Assembly (NCBI GenBank): GCA_016713535.1
Contig: JADJOY010000001.1
Span: 372,001 to 436,000, forward strand
Direction: 5' to 3'
Source: Deltaproteobacteria bacterium
Lineage (GTDB): Bacteria; JADJOY01
DNA: 64,000 bases
Shown: in pieces, positions 21,201 through 30,690 of the stretch
Position numbering within the stretch: the first letter of the stretch is position 1
Layout: each line of letters begins with the position of its first letter
Notes under the pieces: model-generated
Told to the model about the DNA's origin: nothing
Database searches by the model: none
The model's input: only the letters and a program-made list of their open reading frames with translations
Program-made: the position numbers and the translations under genes

Positions 21201-22627
21201 TCACAGGTAGTCGCGGAAGAGCCGCACCAGCTCGAAGCGCACTCCGCTGCGGTTGCCGTCGAGGTAAATCACGTAGTGCAGGTGTCCGTGCTTCTCGTGG
21301 TCGAAGTAGCCGACCAGGGTCCGGGTACCCGAGAGCGTTCCGGTCTTGCTCGGCGAGCCCTCGTGGAGCCGAAGTAGCCCGATCCAAGGTTCGAACGTGT
21401 CGAGCACCCGGAGGAACGCCTCCGCGGTGGCCTGGTTGTCGCGCGACAGCCCCGAGCCTTCCACGATCGTGAACCCCTCGGCCAGGCCTCGCGAGGCGAG
21501 GTGCGCGTGGACGACGCGGGCCGCCTTCTCGAACGTCGCCGGTCCCGGGTAGGACTCCAGCGCGAGCGTCAGGAAAATCTGGTTCGCGATGAAGTTGCTC
21601 GACACCTTGAGGCACTCGCGCAGCACCTCGGAGAGCGGCCGACTCTGCTCGTGGACGTAGAGCGCGGGAACACCATGGGCGGGGGAGCCGACGCGCTCGA
21701 CCGAGCCACCGACGTGGACGCCGCGCTCGCGCAGCAAGGCGGCGATCAGCTCACCCGTGTAGCGCGCGGTCACGTCGCTGTCGCGCAGGTTGACGCGCGC
21801 CCAGCCACGGAATCGCCAGGTCGACGCCACGTCCCGCGCGGTCGGCGTGAGCGGGGTGAGCGTCTCGCCGCTCTCGAGGCCGGCTTTCGTTCGCTTGACG
21901 AGGATGGTGTTGAAGTTGGCCGACAGCGCGCCGACCGGCGCATCGTAGGGGTTCGCGGTGTCCGATGCACCCGGCACGACGAGGCCGCGCGCGAACAGCG
22001 AATCGTCGACCTTGACCCCCGTGAACCCGCGTGCCGGCGCGCGCTCGGCCAGCCGCGAGGCGATGAGGCCGAGCTCCTCGGAGACCAAGTACGGGTCGCC
22101 GCCGCCCTCGATGAGCAGCTTGCCGTCGTCGTCGACGCGGAAGGTGGTCTTGAACCGGTAGTCGGGGCCGAGCCTGTCGAGGGCGGTGAGGGCGGTGACC
22201 ACCTTGAGCGTCGAAGCGGGGACGAACTGCACCGTCGGGTTGACGTTGCGGATCCGCTCGCGGTGCGGGCCCGTGACGACCAGCACGTCGTTCGGCCCGA
22301 TGATCGAGTCGATCGGGTTCGCGTTGGGGTCGAGTGCCGGCTTCGGCTTCGCCTTGCCGCGAGGCGTGCGCTTGGTGCTGCGGGGGTGACGGTGAGTTCT
22401 TGGTCTTCGTCTTCGATCGGGTCTTGGTCGTGGACTTGGTGGAGCCCTTGGTCTTGGAGCTCGACTTGCTTTTCGACGTCGTCGCGGCGACTGGAGGCGA
22501 GGTCCAGCGGACCGAGCAGCAGGGCCGCGGAGGTGACCGCGAGGCGCGTCAGCAGCGCGCGTCGATCGAGGTGGGTGGTCGGCTCGATCGAGCGATCGAG
22601 CTCAGGATTTTCGTTGATCGGAGGCAT
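21201..22627 (-). CDS. D-alanyl-D-alanine carboxypeptidase/endopeptidase, PBP4 (DacB) type (frameshifted)
   Basis: Periplasmic peptidoglycan DD-peptidase. Catalytic motifs: SxxK in [14 protein letters not shown], the SxN region [12 protein letters not shown] and KTG in [11 protein letters not shown]. The N-terminus ([13 protein letters not shown] at 22627) leads to a hydrophobic signal [16 protein letters not shown] linker very rich in Lys, Ser and Thr follows (coding about 22390-22490 in another frame), then the third frame with the catalytic domain. Shifts lie near 22495 and at the five-C run near 22385; dropping one C there joins linker and enzyme. The cationic linker is unusual and may hold the enzyme against wall polymers (inference). 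Confidence 0.82.
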
Positions 22628-22839
22628 GGAATCCCTGCGGCGTCCGTGGGGGCGCGGCGCCGGTGGGGAGGGGAGGCGAGGATGTCCGTGGCGGTGAGGG
22701 CGCCCGTGAGCGCGAGGCGTTCGGGAATGCGCTCGGGCGTGGCGCCGGTGCGGGCCGCTCCCTGGTGCTCATCGCGATGGCGGGATGGAGCCCTCGACGG
22801 CGCTCGGCATCCCACGCGACCCGTGGCTGTTGCACCGCT

Positions 22840-23244
22840 TCAGTCGACCTGGAACACCATCCGTGGGTTGGTCTCGGAGCCCGCGGTGGCGATCTGACCG
22901 ATGACGACAAAGGTGTCGTTCGGCTTGAGCTTGTCGGTGTCGGCCTTGTACCTCTCGGCGACGCGGATCTCGAAAGGCCCGCTCGCCGAGACCACGGTCA
23001 AGCTGATGTAGCCGTCGGTGGTGTTCCCCTTCTGACCGAGGTCGGCCTTCAGCTTCACCGGCTTGTCCATGAAGCCGGCCATGTTCATGAGGAGCTGGCC
23101 GACCGTGACGGTCTGTGTCGCTCCGGCCGCCGGATCACCGATCGTGAGCAGGTTCTGCTCGCTCTTCGAGCAGGCAACGCCGCCGGCAACGGCGAAGGCG
23201 ACGACGATGGCGAGAAGCGCGCGCATGGCCGTGCGTCGAGTCAT
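22840..23244 (-). CDS. Small lipoprotein with OB-fold-like domain
   Basis: 134 residues. The N-terminus MTRRTAMRALLAIVVAFAV ends in a lipobox-like VAGGVAC, with Cys 25 as the likely lipidation site. The remainder (TVGQLLMNMAGFMDKPVKL, FEIRVAERYKADTDKLKPND) resembles the tRNA_anti-like OB-fold lipoproteins that begin with a predicted redox- or nucleic-acid-like barrel, but the function is unknown. ATG 23226 is an alternative start that still keeps the signal peptide. It lies upstream of the dacB-type gene on the same strand, separated by 212 bases. Confidence 0.7.
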   Translation of the reverse strand: MTRRTAMRALLAIVVAFAVAGGVACSKSEQNLLTIGDPAAGATQTVTVGQLLMNMAGFMDKPVKLKADLGQKGNTTDGYISLTVVSASGPFEIRVAERYKADTDKLKPNDTFVVIGQIATAGSETNPRMVFQVD

Positions 23245-23398
23245 CGTGAGGAACCCCCGATTTCGAGTTGCGCGGCATGGTAGCGTTGCGGCCGGAGTGC
23301 GTCTACGCCCGCAGCGCGGCGCTTCGCCGACCCGCGCGCGAACGCGCCGCAAGACGGTTCGATGAGCGAAAAACAACCCGTTCGCCGCTGGCTCGCCC

Positions 23399-23986
23399 GT
23401 GCGTTCGCGGCGGCTCGTGGCTACCTCACGCCCCTCCGATCCCCTCGCCACCCACCCGTTCGGCGCCCTCGGCCGGTCGATTCGGCTCGAGCCCGGGCTG
23501 CGGATCGAAGGCGCCGAGGGCATCGCACTCGGCGACCGTGTCACCATCGATCGCGACGCGTGGCTGCACGTCCAGCACGGCTTCGCCGACGGTCTGCGTC
23601 TCACCATCGGCTCGGACTCGTACGTCGGCATGCGCGCCTGCATCACCGCCGCGCGCCGCGTCGAACTGGGCGACTGGTCGTACGTCGCGCACCACACCTA
23701 CATCACCGACCACAACCACGCGTACGCGGACCCCAGCCGTCCCATCGCGCACCAGGGGCTCGCCACCCCCGGCTACGTGGTGATCGGCAAGAGTGTGTGG
23801 GTGGGGGTCGGGGCGGCCTTGATCGGTGCGCACGGGCTCACGATCGGTGACAACGCGGTGATCGGTGCCAACGCAGTGGTGATCGACGATGTCCCGCCCG
23901 CCACCGTCGTCGCGGGGAACCCCGCACGCCCGGTGAAGCGCTTCGACTTCGAGCGCGGCACCTGGGTGCGGGTGGAGCACGGATGA
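23399..23986 (+). CDS. Left-handed beta-helix acyltransferase (hexapeptide family)
   Basis: 195 residues with hexapeptide repeats forming a beta-helix: IRLEPGLRIEGAEGIALG, LTIGDNAVIGANAVV. The His in YITDHNHAY and the C-terminal VVAGNPARPVKRF fit acetyltransferases of the maltose/galactoside O-acetyltransferase type, so it probably O-acetylates a sugar. GTG 23399 is the annotated start. An ATG at 23362 in another frame (MSEKQPVRRWLARAFAAARG) would give a natural N-terminus joining the same protein through a one-base shift near 23435, and may be the real start. It overlaps the methyltransferase gene by ATGA. Confidence 0.82.
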   Translation: MRSRRLVATSRPSDPLATHPFGALGRSIRLEPGLRIEGAEGIALGDRVTIDRDAWLHVQHGFADGLRLTIGSDSYVGMRACITAARRVELGDWSYVAHHTYITDHNHAYADPSRPIAHQGLATPGYVVIGKSVWVGVGAALIGAHGLTIGDNAVIGANAVVIDDVPPATVVAGNPARPVKRFDFERGTWVRVEHG

Positions 23987-24639
23987 GCGCCGCCGTGCCG
24001 GCGCCCGGCTCGTGGGAGCGCTATCTCCACTCGTCGGCGCGCTTCCACGCGGAGCGCGAGATCCGAGCCTTCCTCGCCGGGCCCGCGCGGGGGCGCCGCG
24101 TGTGGGACCTGGGCTGTGGCACACCGCCGCTCGGCGCCCATCCGGCGGCGCTCTTCACCCTGGATCGGCAGCGATCCGCCGGTCCGACGGTCGTGGCCGA
24201 CCTCGAGTCCATGCCGTTCGCCTCCGGCACCATCGAAGGTGCCTTGCTGGTCGCCGTGCTCGAGCACGTCGATCGCCCCGCCCGCGTGCTGGCCGAGCTC
24301 GCGCGGGTGATGGCGCCCGGCGCGCCGGCCTACGTGTGGGTGCCCTTCCTGCACGAGGTGCACGAGTACCCGGTGGACCGCTGGCGATTCACGCCGGATG
24401 GAATCCGTGAGCTCCTCGAGGACGCGGGGTTCGCCACCCGGAGTGTGGCCGCGGGGCGCCTCGCGGGGCTCGGCACGGTGCTCGCGCATCTCTACCGTTT
24501 CCTGTGGCCGCCCGCCGGTCGCTGGCTGCCGCTTCGGCGTTTGGGCTTCCGTATCGTCGACGCGCTCCGCATCGTCGATCGGGCGGCGCCCGCCCGCGAC
24601 TGGCCGATCGGGACGACCTGGATCGGCCAGCGCCGCTAG
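23983..24639 (+). CDS. Class I SAM-dependent methyltransferase
   Basis: 218 residues, Methyltransf_11-like. The SAM-binding loop is VWDLGCGTPPLG, the acidic strand end is LFTLDRQRS and the post-motif IV stretch VLEHVDRPARVLAELARVM is typical of small-molecule methyltransferases. The later part (HEVHEYPVDRWRFTPDGI) is shared by sugar- or lipid-modifying members found in polysaccharide clusters. ATGA overlap with the acyltransferase gene suggests co-translation and a joint glycan- or lipid-decorating role (inference). Confidence 0.85.
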   Translation: MSAAVPAPGSWERYLHSSARFHAEREIRAFLAGPARGRRVWDLGCGTPPLGAHPAALFTLDRQRSAGPTVVADLESMPFASGTIEGALLVAVLEHVDRPARVLAELARVMAPGAPAYVWVPFLHEVHEYPVDRWRFTPDGIRELLEDAGFATRSVAAGRLAGLGTVLAHLYRFLWPPAGRWLPLRRLGFRIVDALRIVDRAAPARDWPIGTTWIGQRR

Positions 24640-24727
24640 GCCGAGCGCCAGCAGGCTGTTGCGCATCGTGCTTCGCACTGCGACGGGCGCCTAGCCGTCG
24701 GTAGGGGCCTGGGTTATCTGGTGGGGC

Positions 24728-25990
24728 ATGTGGAGGTCTGACGTGAGCCGCACACCGCTATCGTCTTCCCGTGCCTCGTCCGGCGCACCCGCCGCGCCCG
24801 TGCCCTCGACTCCGGTCGTCGACGAAGGTGCCCGGGTCGTCGCGCTGGCGCGGGATTCCGAAGTCGTCTACGTCTACTGGGACATCCCCGCCGACGTCCT
24901 GACCAACGCTCGCGGGCGCCTCGGCCATGGTGCACTGACCGGCCGCCTCGTGTTGCGGGCGCACGACCTCGCGACTGCGCTCGACGGGTTGGGTGGCGAG
25001 GATTTCCTCGAATACGACGTCAGCGACTCGGACCGCGACGCCTTCATCCGGATCGCCAAGCCCGGGACCGCGCAGATCGTGGAGATCGGGCTCAGCGGAG
25101 ACGACGGCAGCTTCACGTCGATAGCCCGCTCGGGGAAGGTCGAGCTCCCGCGCGCCGTCCCCACCACCTGGACACCGCCGCCACCGAGTGAGGTCCGCTG
25201 GATGAGCGCGCCCCCGCCTCCGCCCCCGCAGCCGGCCTACGTGGGGCCGGCGCCGGCGTCGGTTCGCGACATGGCGCTCGGTGCTCCGCCGGTCGTGTCG
25301 GCCGCCCCGCCACCGACGTGGCAGCCGGAAGCGGAGGTCGTCCCGACCCGTGGGAGCGACAGCTCGCCGCTCGTCGGCTGGGGCCGCCCCGGCCCGCTTG
25401 GCCGCGGCGCGAGCGAGGCGTGGGTCGGCGAGCCGTGGACCTCGGCCTCCCAGGCGCAGCCGGGTCCGACCGCTCCGTCGGCGGGCGACGGCGATGACCT
25501 TCACGTGCGAGCACCGTCGTCGCCCCGCGCTTCCGCCGAGCGCTGGTCCGGTGAAGCCGGAGCCGCCACCGCGGCGCGGCCCGAGCCGGCACACGAGGCT
25601 CACTCGCCGGCGGCCACCGATCCGGGGCGCACGGCGACCGCCCTCGAGCCTCCCTCGGCCTCGGTCGAGGTACACGACCGCCACCCGAGCGCCGCCGAGG
25701 GCGTGTGGTCGCCCGCCGAGGTCAGCGATCGCCCCGCGGCGACGTCGCCGACCACGGCACTCGAGCGACGCCAGCTCCCGGCCACGGTCCCGTCGTCGAG
25801 CACGGCGGTCGCCGTGGTCAAGCCCACCACGCCGCCGGGGTGGGACCAGATCACCACCGGGCTCGGCGCTCTCGCGCGCGGTGTTCTGCAGGTGACGGGT
25901 GGCGCGCTCAGGGTCGCGGGCGGCATCGCCAAGCTCGGGGCATGGACCGTGCAGAAGGCGCTCGAGACGCTGCGCAAGCCCAAGTCCTGA
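24728..25990 (+). CDS. DUF4912 domain protein with proline-rich linker
   Basis: 420 residues. The N-terminal DUF4912 domain (VVALARDSEVVYVYWDIPAD, with the Trp characteristic of this family) spans about residues 35-140. Beyond it is a low-complexity Pro/Ala/Ser-rich region (about 145-360), and the C-terminus is a short hydrophobic stretch (GVLQVTGGALRVAGGIAKLG) that may bind or insert in a membrane. DUF4912 genes are often next to GH57 glucan-branching enzymes, as here (26 bases upstream), which suggests a carbohydrate-related role. No catalytic motif is visible. Confidence 0.75.
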   Translation: MWRSDVSRTPLSSSRASSGAPAAPVPSTPVVDEGARVVALARDSEVVYVYWDIPADVLTNARGRLGHGALTGRLVLRAHDLATALDGLGGEDFLEYDVSDSDRDAFIRIAKPGTAQIVEIGLSGDDGSFTSIARSGKVELPRAVPTTWTPPPPSEVRWMSAPPPPPPQPAYVGPAPASVRDMALGAPPVVSAAPPPTWQPEAEVVPTRGSDSSPLVGWGRPGPLGRGASEAWVGEPWTSASQAQPGPTAPSAGDGDDLHVRAPSSPRASAERWSGEAGAATAARPEPAHEAHSPAATDPGRTATALEPPSASVEVHDRHPSAAEGVWSPAEVSDRPAATSPTTALERRQLPATVPSSSTAVAVVKPTTPPGWDQITTGLGALARGVLQVTGGALRVAGGIAKLGAWTVQKALETLRKPKS

Positions 25991-26015
25991 ACCGCTGCGG
26001 ACGCGACCTCCCGGC

Positions 26016-27599
26016 ATGGTCGCAGCTCGCCTCGCGCTGATCCTGCACGCTCACCTGCCGTACGTCCGGCACCCCGACCGCGAGGACCTCCTCGAGGAAG
26101 CGTGGCTGGTCCAGGCGCTCGCGGAGTCCTACCTGCCGCTCCTCGAGGCGCTCGAGGGCTGGGAGAGCGACCGGGTGCCCTATGCGCTGGCGCTCAGCCT
26201 GAGCCCGACGCTGGTGGCGATGCTGGACGATCCGCTGCTGCGCTCGCGCGTGCGGCGGCGGTTCGACGGATCGATGGCGGTGCTCGACCGTGAGCTCGCG
26301 AGCGGCGCCACGGACGCGGCGCTCGTGCCCGCGCTCGAGCATCACCGCGAGCGCTTCCGCGCTGCGGCCGCACGCTACCGGGCGACCGAGGGCGACGTCG
26401 TGGGCGCGTTCGCGGAGGTCGCGCGGAGTGGCGAGCTCGAGCTCTTCACCACCGCCGGGACCCACGCGTTCCTGCCCAACCTGGCGGGCCTGGTGCCCGC
26501 TCAACGCGCTCAGATCGGGCTAGGGCTGGAACAGCACGCGCGCCGCTTCGGCGCGCCCGCGGGCGGCTTCTGGTTGCCCGAGTGCGGCTACCACGAAGAG
26601 CTCGACCCAATCCTGCGCGAGCTCGGAGTGCGCTGGTGCGTCCTCGACGCCCACGCCCTCGCCGCGGCGGTCCCGCCGCCGCTTCGCGGACCGTACGCGC
26701 CGGTGCTCACACCTCACGGCGTCGCCATGCTCGCGCGCGATCCGGAATCGTCGGACGCGGTGTGGAGCGCCGAGTCCGGCTACCCCGGTGATGCGTCGTA
26801 TCGCGAGTTCCACCGGGATCTTGGCGACGAACGCGACCTGCGGCCGTTCCTGCCCGCGCTCGGCCCCGACGGCCGTGGCTGGCCGACTGGCATCAAGGTC
26901 CACGCCGTCACCGACCGCCGCTCCGAGCACAAGCGTCCCTACGATCCCGAGCGCGCCGCGCGCCGCGCCGAGGAGCACGCCCGTGATTTCTTGCGTGGAC
27001 GTCGCGAGCGCGGTGCCGAGCTCGCGCCACGACTGGGCGCGCCCGCGCTCTTCGTCGCGCCGTTCGACGCCGAGCTCTTCGGTCACTGGTGGTTCGAGGG
27101 ACCGCGCTTCCTCGACGCGGTGGTGCGCGGTGCGGCGGCGCCGTCGAGCGGGGTCGCGCTCGTCACTCCCCGTCAGCTCCTCGCCACCGAGTCGCGCATG
27201 CAGGTCGTCTCCCCCTCGCCCTCCTCGTGGGGCGCGGGCGGGCACCGCGAGTCGTGGCTCGACCCGCGCAACGCCTGGGTGGTGCGCGAGGTGCGGGACG
27301 TCGCGGAGCGGATGACCCGCCTGGCACGCAGCCGTGCCCTGGGAGCGGGGCCGCTCGAGGGGCGAGCGCTCGCGCAGGCTGCGCGCGAGGCGCTGCTCGC
27401 GATGGCGAGCGACTGGAGCTTCATCCTCCGCGCGGAGACCGTGTCGAGCTACGCCGAGGGCCGGCTCCGCCAGCATCTCGCGCGTTTCGCCTCGCTCGCC
27501 GCCGAAATCGAGTGCGGAACCATCGACGACGCGCGACTGGCCGCTCTCGAGCGCGAGGACGCCGTGTTCGCCTCGCTCGACCCCGGCTGGTTCGCGTGA
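26016..27599 (+). CDS. Glycoside hydrolase family 57 (DUF1957), putative 1,4-alpha-glucan branching enzyme
   Basis: 527 residues from ATG 26016 (MVAARLALILHAHLPYVRHP). The His-rich opening LILHAHLPYVRHP, the catalytic nucleophile Glu in WLPECGYHEEL (about 189) and the acid/base Asp in FDAELFGHWWFEG are all GH57 hallmarks. A C-terminal helical region (about 420-527) matches the branching-enzyme type. It would introduce alpha-1,6 branches in glycogen-like polymers, or act on related glucans. The preceding DUF4912 gene is its usual neighbour. Reading frame intact. Confidence 0.87.
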   Translation: MVAARLALILHAHLPYVRHPDREDLLEEAWLVQALAESYLPLLEALEGWESDRVPYALALSLSPTLVAMLDDPLLRSRVRRRFDGSMAVLDRELASGATDAALVPALEHHRERFRAAAARYRATEGDVVGAFAEVARSGELELFTTAGTHAFLPNLAGLVPAQRAQIGLGLEQHARRFGAPAGGFWLPECGYHEELDPILRELGVRWCVLDAHALAAAVPPPLRGPYAPVLTPHGVAMLARDPESSDAVWSAESGYPGDASYREFHRDLGDERDLRPFLPALGPDGRGWPTGIKVHAVTDRRSEHKRPYDPERAARRAEEHARDFLRGRRERGAELAPRLGAPALFVAPFDAELFGHWWFEGPRFLDAVVRGAAAPSSGVALVTPRQLLATESRMQVVSPSPSSWGAGGHRESWLDPRNAWVVREVRDVAERMTRLARSRALGAGPLEGRALAQAAREALLAMASDWSFILRAETVSSYAEGRLRQHLARFASLAAEIECGTIDDARLAALEREDAVFASLDPGWFA

Positions 27600-27706
27600 G
27601 GCGAGCGCCAAGACCCGCGGTACGCGGGTCCGGAATCGCCTTGCTCCCGATCGAGCCCACCCGGTAGAAGGTGCGTCGGCCCGCCGCCGCCACCTCGGAG
27701 CTCCCC

Positions 27707-28711
27707 ATGGCCACGCCCACGATCCTGGTCGTCGACGACAGCCGCGCGATCCTCGCCACCATGAAGGAGGCGCTGTCGAGCGCCGGTTACGACGTGCTGA
27801 CCGCGGACGACGGCGACCGCGCCATCGCGCTCATCATGAGCCGCAAGCCGGATCTCATCGTCTCGGACATCCAGATGCCCAACCTGGACGGGTTCTTCCT
27901 GTGCCAGCTCCTCAAGGCCCGTCCCGAGACGCGCAACATCCCGTTCATGTTCCTGACCGCGCTCGACGGCGTGCCGAAGCGGTTGCAGGGGCTCGAGATG
28001 GGCGCGGACGACTACATCCCGAAGCCCTTCGATCGCGACGAGGTGGTGCTGCGGGTGCGCAACCTCCTCGCGCGCGTGGGCAAAGGGCCCGCTCCGCAGG
28101 CCGCCAAGGGGCCGGTGGCAGGCACCGTGGCCGACACGCCGCTCGCGGACCTCCTGCAGATGGTGAGCCTCGACGGCAAGAGCGCTCGGATCTCGCTGAT
28201 CCGTGGCGGCGGCTCCGCCGAAATGGCCGGTGCAGCGACCGAGGCGGCGCGGTTCGCGGAGCGAGGCGAGATCGTGGTGTCCGGCGAGAGGGTCCTGAGC
28301 GCGGCCGCGGGTCCCCAGATCGGGCTCAAGGCGGCATTTCGGCTCTTCACCTGGAGCAGCGCGCGCTTCAGCCTCGAGGAGCTCACCAGCCTGCCGCCGC
28401 GAGTCGGTCCGGATCTCGGCGACGTCGAGGACCTGACCATGACCGCGCTCTTCCAGCGCATCGAGCACGACGAGCTCCTCGCCAAGCTCGGCGGCGAGGA
28501 CGTCCTCTACCGAGAGTGGCCGGAGCACGAAGTGCTCGAGAGCCAGATCGACGCCAACGGCAAGTACGTGATGTTGCTGGTGCAGCGCTACAAGCGCGTC
28601 GGCACCGTGTGCGACGAGTCGGGGCTCACCGACCTCGACACGCTGAAGAGCCTGGTGAGCCTGCGGCAGGCGGGGGTCCTGCAGCTCATCGAGGGGGAGG
28701 CGAGCGCGTGA
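27707..28711 (+). CDS. Response regulator with receiver and DUF4388 domains
   Basis: 334 residues from ATG 27707 (MATPTILVVDDSRAILATMK). The receiver has DD, the phospho-acceptor Asp in LIVSDIQMPNLDGF, Thr in FMFLTALDG and Lys in YIPKPFDRDE. A DUF4388 module (PLADLLQMVSLDGKSARISLI, about 135-220) and a further helical region follow. DUF4388 is common in deltaproteobacterial signalling and also ends the protein at 6703-8971, pointing to a shared output type. No DNA-binding domain. Reading frame intact. Confidence 0.85.
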   Translation: MATPTILVVDDSRAILATMKEALSSAGYDVLTADDGDRAIALIMSRKPDLIVSDIQMPNLDGFFLCQLLKARPETRNIPFMFLTALDGVPKRLQGLEMGADDYIPKPFDRDEVVLRVRNLLARVGKGPAPQAAKGPVAGTVADTPLADLLQMVSLDGKSARISLIRGGGSAEMAGAATEAARFAERGEIVVSGERVLSAAAGPQIGLKAAFRLFTWSSARFSLEELTSLPPRVGPDLGDVEDLTMTALFQRIEHDELLAKLGGEDVLYREWPEHEVLESQIDANGKYVMLLVQRYKRVGTVCDESGLTDLDTLKSLVSLRQAGVLQLIEGEASA

Positions 28712-28742
28712 CCGCGCGTTTGCCGGCCACCTCCGCGCAGGG

Positions 28743-28771
28743 TTGACACAGACTTGCTCGGCGGCTAGCTT
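28743..28771 (+). promoter_or_regulatory. Sigma-70-type promoter upstream of rplU
   Basis: TTGACA at 28743-28748 and TAGCTT at 28766-28771 with a 17-base spacer, a near-consensus -35 and a fair -10, about 75 bases before the rplU start. It probably drives rplU-rpmA. The matching strand and position support it; transcription start is not shown. Confidence 0.6.
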
Positions 28772-28845
28772 CCCCCGTTTTCAAGCGAATTCGACGTGTT
28801 GCAACCGCGACGCCAACCGGTCGGTCGCGGCACGGGGAGTGCTCG

Positions 28846-29163
28846 ATGTACGCGGTGATCCAGACGGGTGGGAAGCAGTATCGCGTCGAGGAAGGTGAAA
28901 TGCTCTCGGTGGAGCGCCTCACGGGCGAGCCCGGAGCCACCATCGACCTCGATCAAGTCCTGATGATCGGTGGCGGTGAAGCGGTGCTGGTCGGCAGCCC
29001 GACGGTTGCCGGGGCCCGCGTCGTGGGGCAGGTCGTCCGCCAGACCCGTGGGCGCAAGATCCGCGTCTTCACCTACAAGCGCCGCAAGAAGTACGCGCGT
29101 CGCATCGGTCACCGGCAGGCCCAGACGGTGATCCGCATCCAGAGCATCCAAGCACCGGTTTGA
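28846..29163 (+). CDS. rplU: Ribosomal protein L21
   Basis: 105 residues. Start MYAVIQTGGKQYRVEEGEM is canonical for L21, and the C-terminal KRRKKYARRIGHRQAQTVIRI is the RNA-binding signature. It is a structural protein of the large ribosomal subunit, and rplU-rpmA-obgE order is conserved across bacteria. The promoter-like element at 28743-28771 precedes it. Confidence 0.96.
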   Translation: MYAVIQTGGKQYRVEEGEMLSVERLTGEPGATIDLDQVLMIGGGEAVLVGSPTVAGARVVGQVVRQTRGRKIRVFTYKRRKKYARRIGHRQAQTVIRIQSIQAPV

Positions 29164-29243
29164 TCGAACGGTCCCGCGGGACCGCGTGAGCGCCGCCAGT
29201 CGCGATCGCGGCGCCGGGCGCGAAGCGAGAAGGAGACGTCCCC

Positions 29244-29501
29244 ATGGCTCACAAAAAAGGTCAGGGCTCCAGCCGCAACGGGCGCGACTCGCCCGGCCAG
29301 CACCGCGGCATCAAGGTGTACGCGGGCCAGAACATCCCCGCCGGCAGCATTCTGGTGCGCCAGCTCGGGACGGTCGTGCACCCGGGCCGCAACGTCGGCA
29401 TGGGTCGCGACTACACGCTCTTCGCCAAGGTGACCGGCACGGTCAAGTACGAGACCTTCGGCAAGAAGGGCGCGCGGACCCGAGTCCACGTGGACGCCTG
29501 A
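29244..29501 (+). CDS. rpmA: Ribosomal protein L27
   Basis: 85 residues. N-terminus [20 protein letters not shown] contains the conserved tail that reaches the peptidyl-transferase centre; Gln and Pro replace the common Gly and Asn of other species (usual [18 protein letters not shown]). [13 protein letters not shown] is the normal core. A strong ribosome-binding site (GAAGGAG) precedes the start. It follows rplU by 80 bases and is followed by a factor-independent terminator. Confidence 0.96.
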   Translation: MAHKKGQGSSRNGRDSPGQHRGIKVYAGQNIPAGSILVRQLGTVVHPGRNVGMGRDYTLFAKVTGTVKYETFGKKGARTRVHVDA

Positions 29502-29537
29502 GCCCGCCCGCCCGGCTCACCGGGCGCGATGACGAGG

Positions 29538-29567
29538 GGCCCACCGTCGAGAGGCGGTGGGCCTTTT
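29538..29567 (+). terminator. Rho-independent terminator after rpmA
   Basis: Nine-bp perfect stem (GGCCCACCG with its complement) closing an eight-base loop and followed by TTTT. It lies 37 bases after the rpmA stop and 50 bases before obgE, so it likely ends the ribosomal-protein transcript or reduces read-through into obgE. Confidence 0.75.
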
Positions 29568-29616
29568 CTCCGATGGCGTCCCGTGGGCCGGTCCCGAAGG
29601 TCCGAGAGCCTGCAGC

Positions 29617-30690
29617 ATGAAGTTCGTCGACGAGGTCGAGATCCAGGTGCAGTCGGGGGACGGCGGCAACGGCTGCGTCAGCTTCCGTCGCGTGCGCCGC
29701 AACCCCAAGGGCGGGCCGAACGGCGGCAACGGAGGCCGCGGCGGCGACGTGGTGCTGTGTGCCGACGGGCACCTCACGACCCTCCTCGAGCTACGGTTCC
29801 CGCAGGCGGTCTTTCGCGCCGGACGTGGCACCCACGGCGGCGGCAACGAGAGGACGGGGGCCGCGGGCGAGGACCTGATGCTGCGCGTGCCACTGGGCAC
29901 GCGGGTGATCGATCTCGAGCGCGAGCTCGAGATCGGCAGCCTGGAGCGGGAAGGGCAGACTCTGGTCGTGGCGCGAGGCGGCCTGGGCGGGAAGGGAAAC
30001 ACCGCCTTCAAGTCCTCCACACGACGCGCGCCGATCCTGGCCCAGGCCGGCAAGCCCGGCGAGGCGAAGCGCCTGCGCCTCGAGCTGCGGCTGCTCGCGG
30101 ATGCGGGGCTGGTGGGATTCCCCAACGCCGGCAAGTCGACGCTCCTGGCACGGGTCTCGGCCGCGCGGCCGCTGATCGCCGACTACCCGTTCTCGACCAA
30201 GGCGCCGATGCTCGGCGTCGTGAGCGTCGGTGAGTACGAGACCTTCGTTCTCGCTGACCTGCCCGGCCTCATCGAGGGAGCCCACCAAGGCGCGGGCCTC
30301 GGTCTCCAGTTCCTGCGCCACGTCGAGCGCGCCCGCGTGCTGGTGCACCTCATCGATCTCGGTCCGTTCGCGCCCGCGCCGCCGCTCGAGAGCTACCGGA
30401 TGATGCATGCCGAGCTCTCCGCCTACGATCCCGAGCTCGAGCGCAAGCCCACCCTCGTGGTCCCCACCAAGATCGACCTCCCCGAGGCGCGCGCCGCGCT
30501 GGAGGCGTGCCGCGCCGACCTCGAAGCCCTCGGCCACCCGATCGTGCCGATCTCGGCCGCGACGGGCGAGGGGGTCGAGCTCCTGATGAGGCGGGTGTGG
30601 GCGCTGGTGCGCGAGGCGCGCGCCGCCGATCGTGACACCCGCTTCGGGGATGCGTCCGCTGGCGAGGAGCGCGCCGAGGAGCCGTCATGA
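29617..30690 (+). CDS. obgE: GTPase ObgE/CgtA
   Basis: 357 residues from ATG 29617 (MKFVDEVEIQVQSGDGG). The glycine-rich Obg fold (NPKGGPNGGNGGRGGDV) is followed by the G domain: GFPNAGKSTLL (G1), LADLPGLIEGAHQGAGLG (G3 region) and the G4-like TKID in PTKIDLPEA. It helps 50S maturation and the stringent response. The stop overlaps the proB start by ATGA. Reading frame intact; the upstream open frame starts earlier but the family start is clear. Confidence 0.96.
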   Translation: MKFVDEVEIQVQSGDGGNGCVSFRRVRRNPKGGPNGGNGGRGGDVVLCADGHLTTLLELRFPQAVFRAGRGTHGGGNERTGAAGEDLMLRVPLGTRVIDLERELEIGSLEREGQTLVVARGGLGGKGNTAFKSSTRRAPILAQAGKPGEAKRLRLELRLLADAGLVGFPNAGKSTLLARVSAARPLIADYPFSTKAPMLGVVSVGEYETFVLADLPGLIEGAHQGAGLGLQFLRHVERARVLVHLIDLGPFAPAPPLESYRMMHAELSAYDPELERKPTLVVPTKIDLPEARAALEACRADLEALGHPIVPISAATGEGVELLMRRVWALVREARAADRDTRFGDASAGEERAEEPS

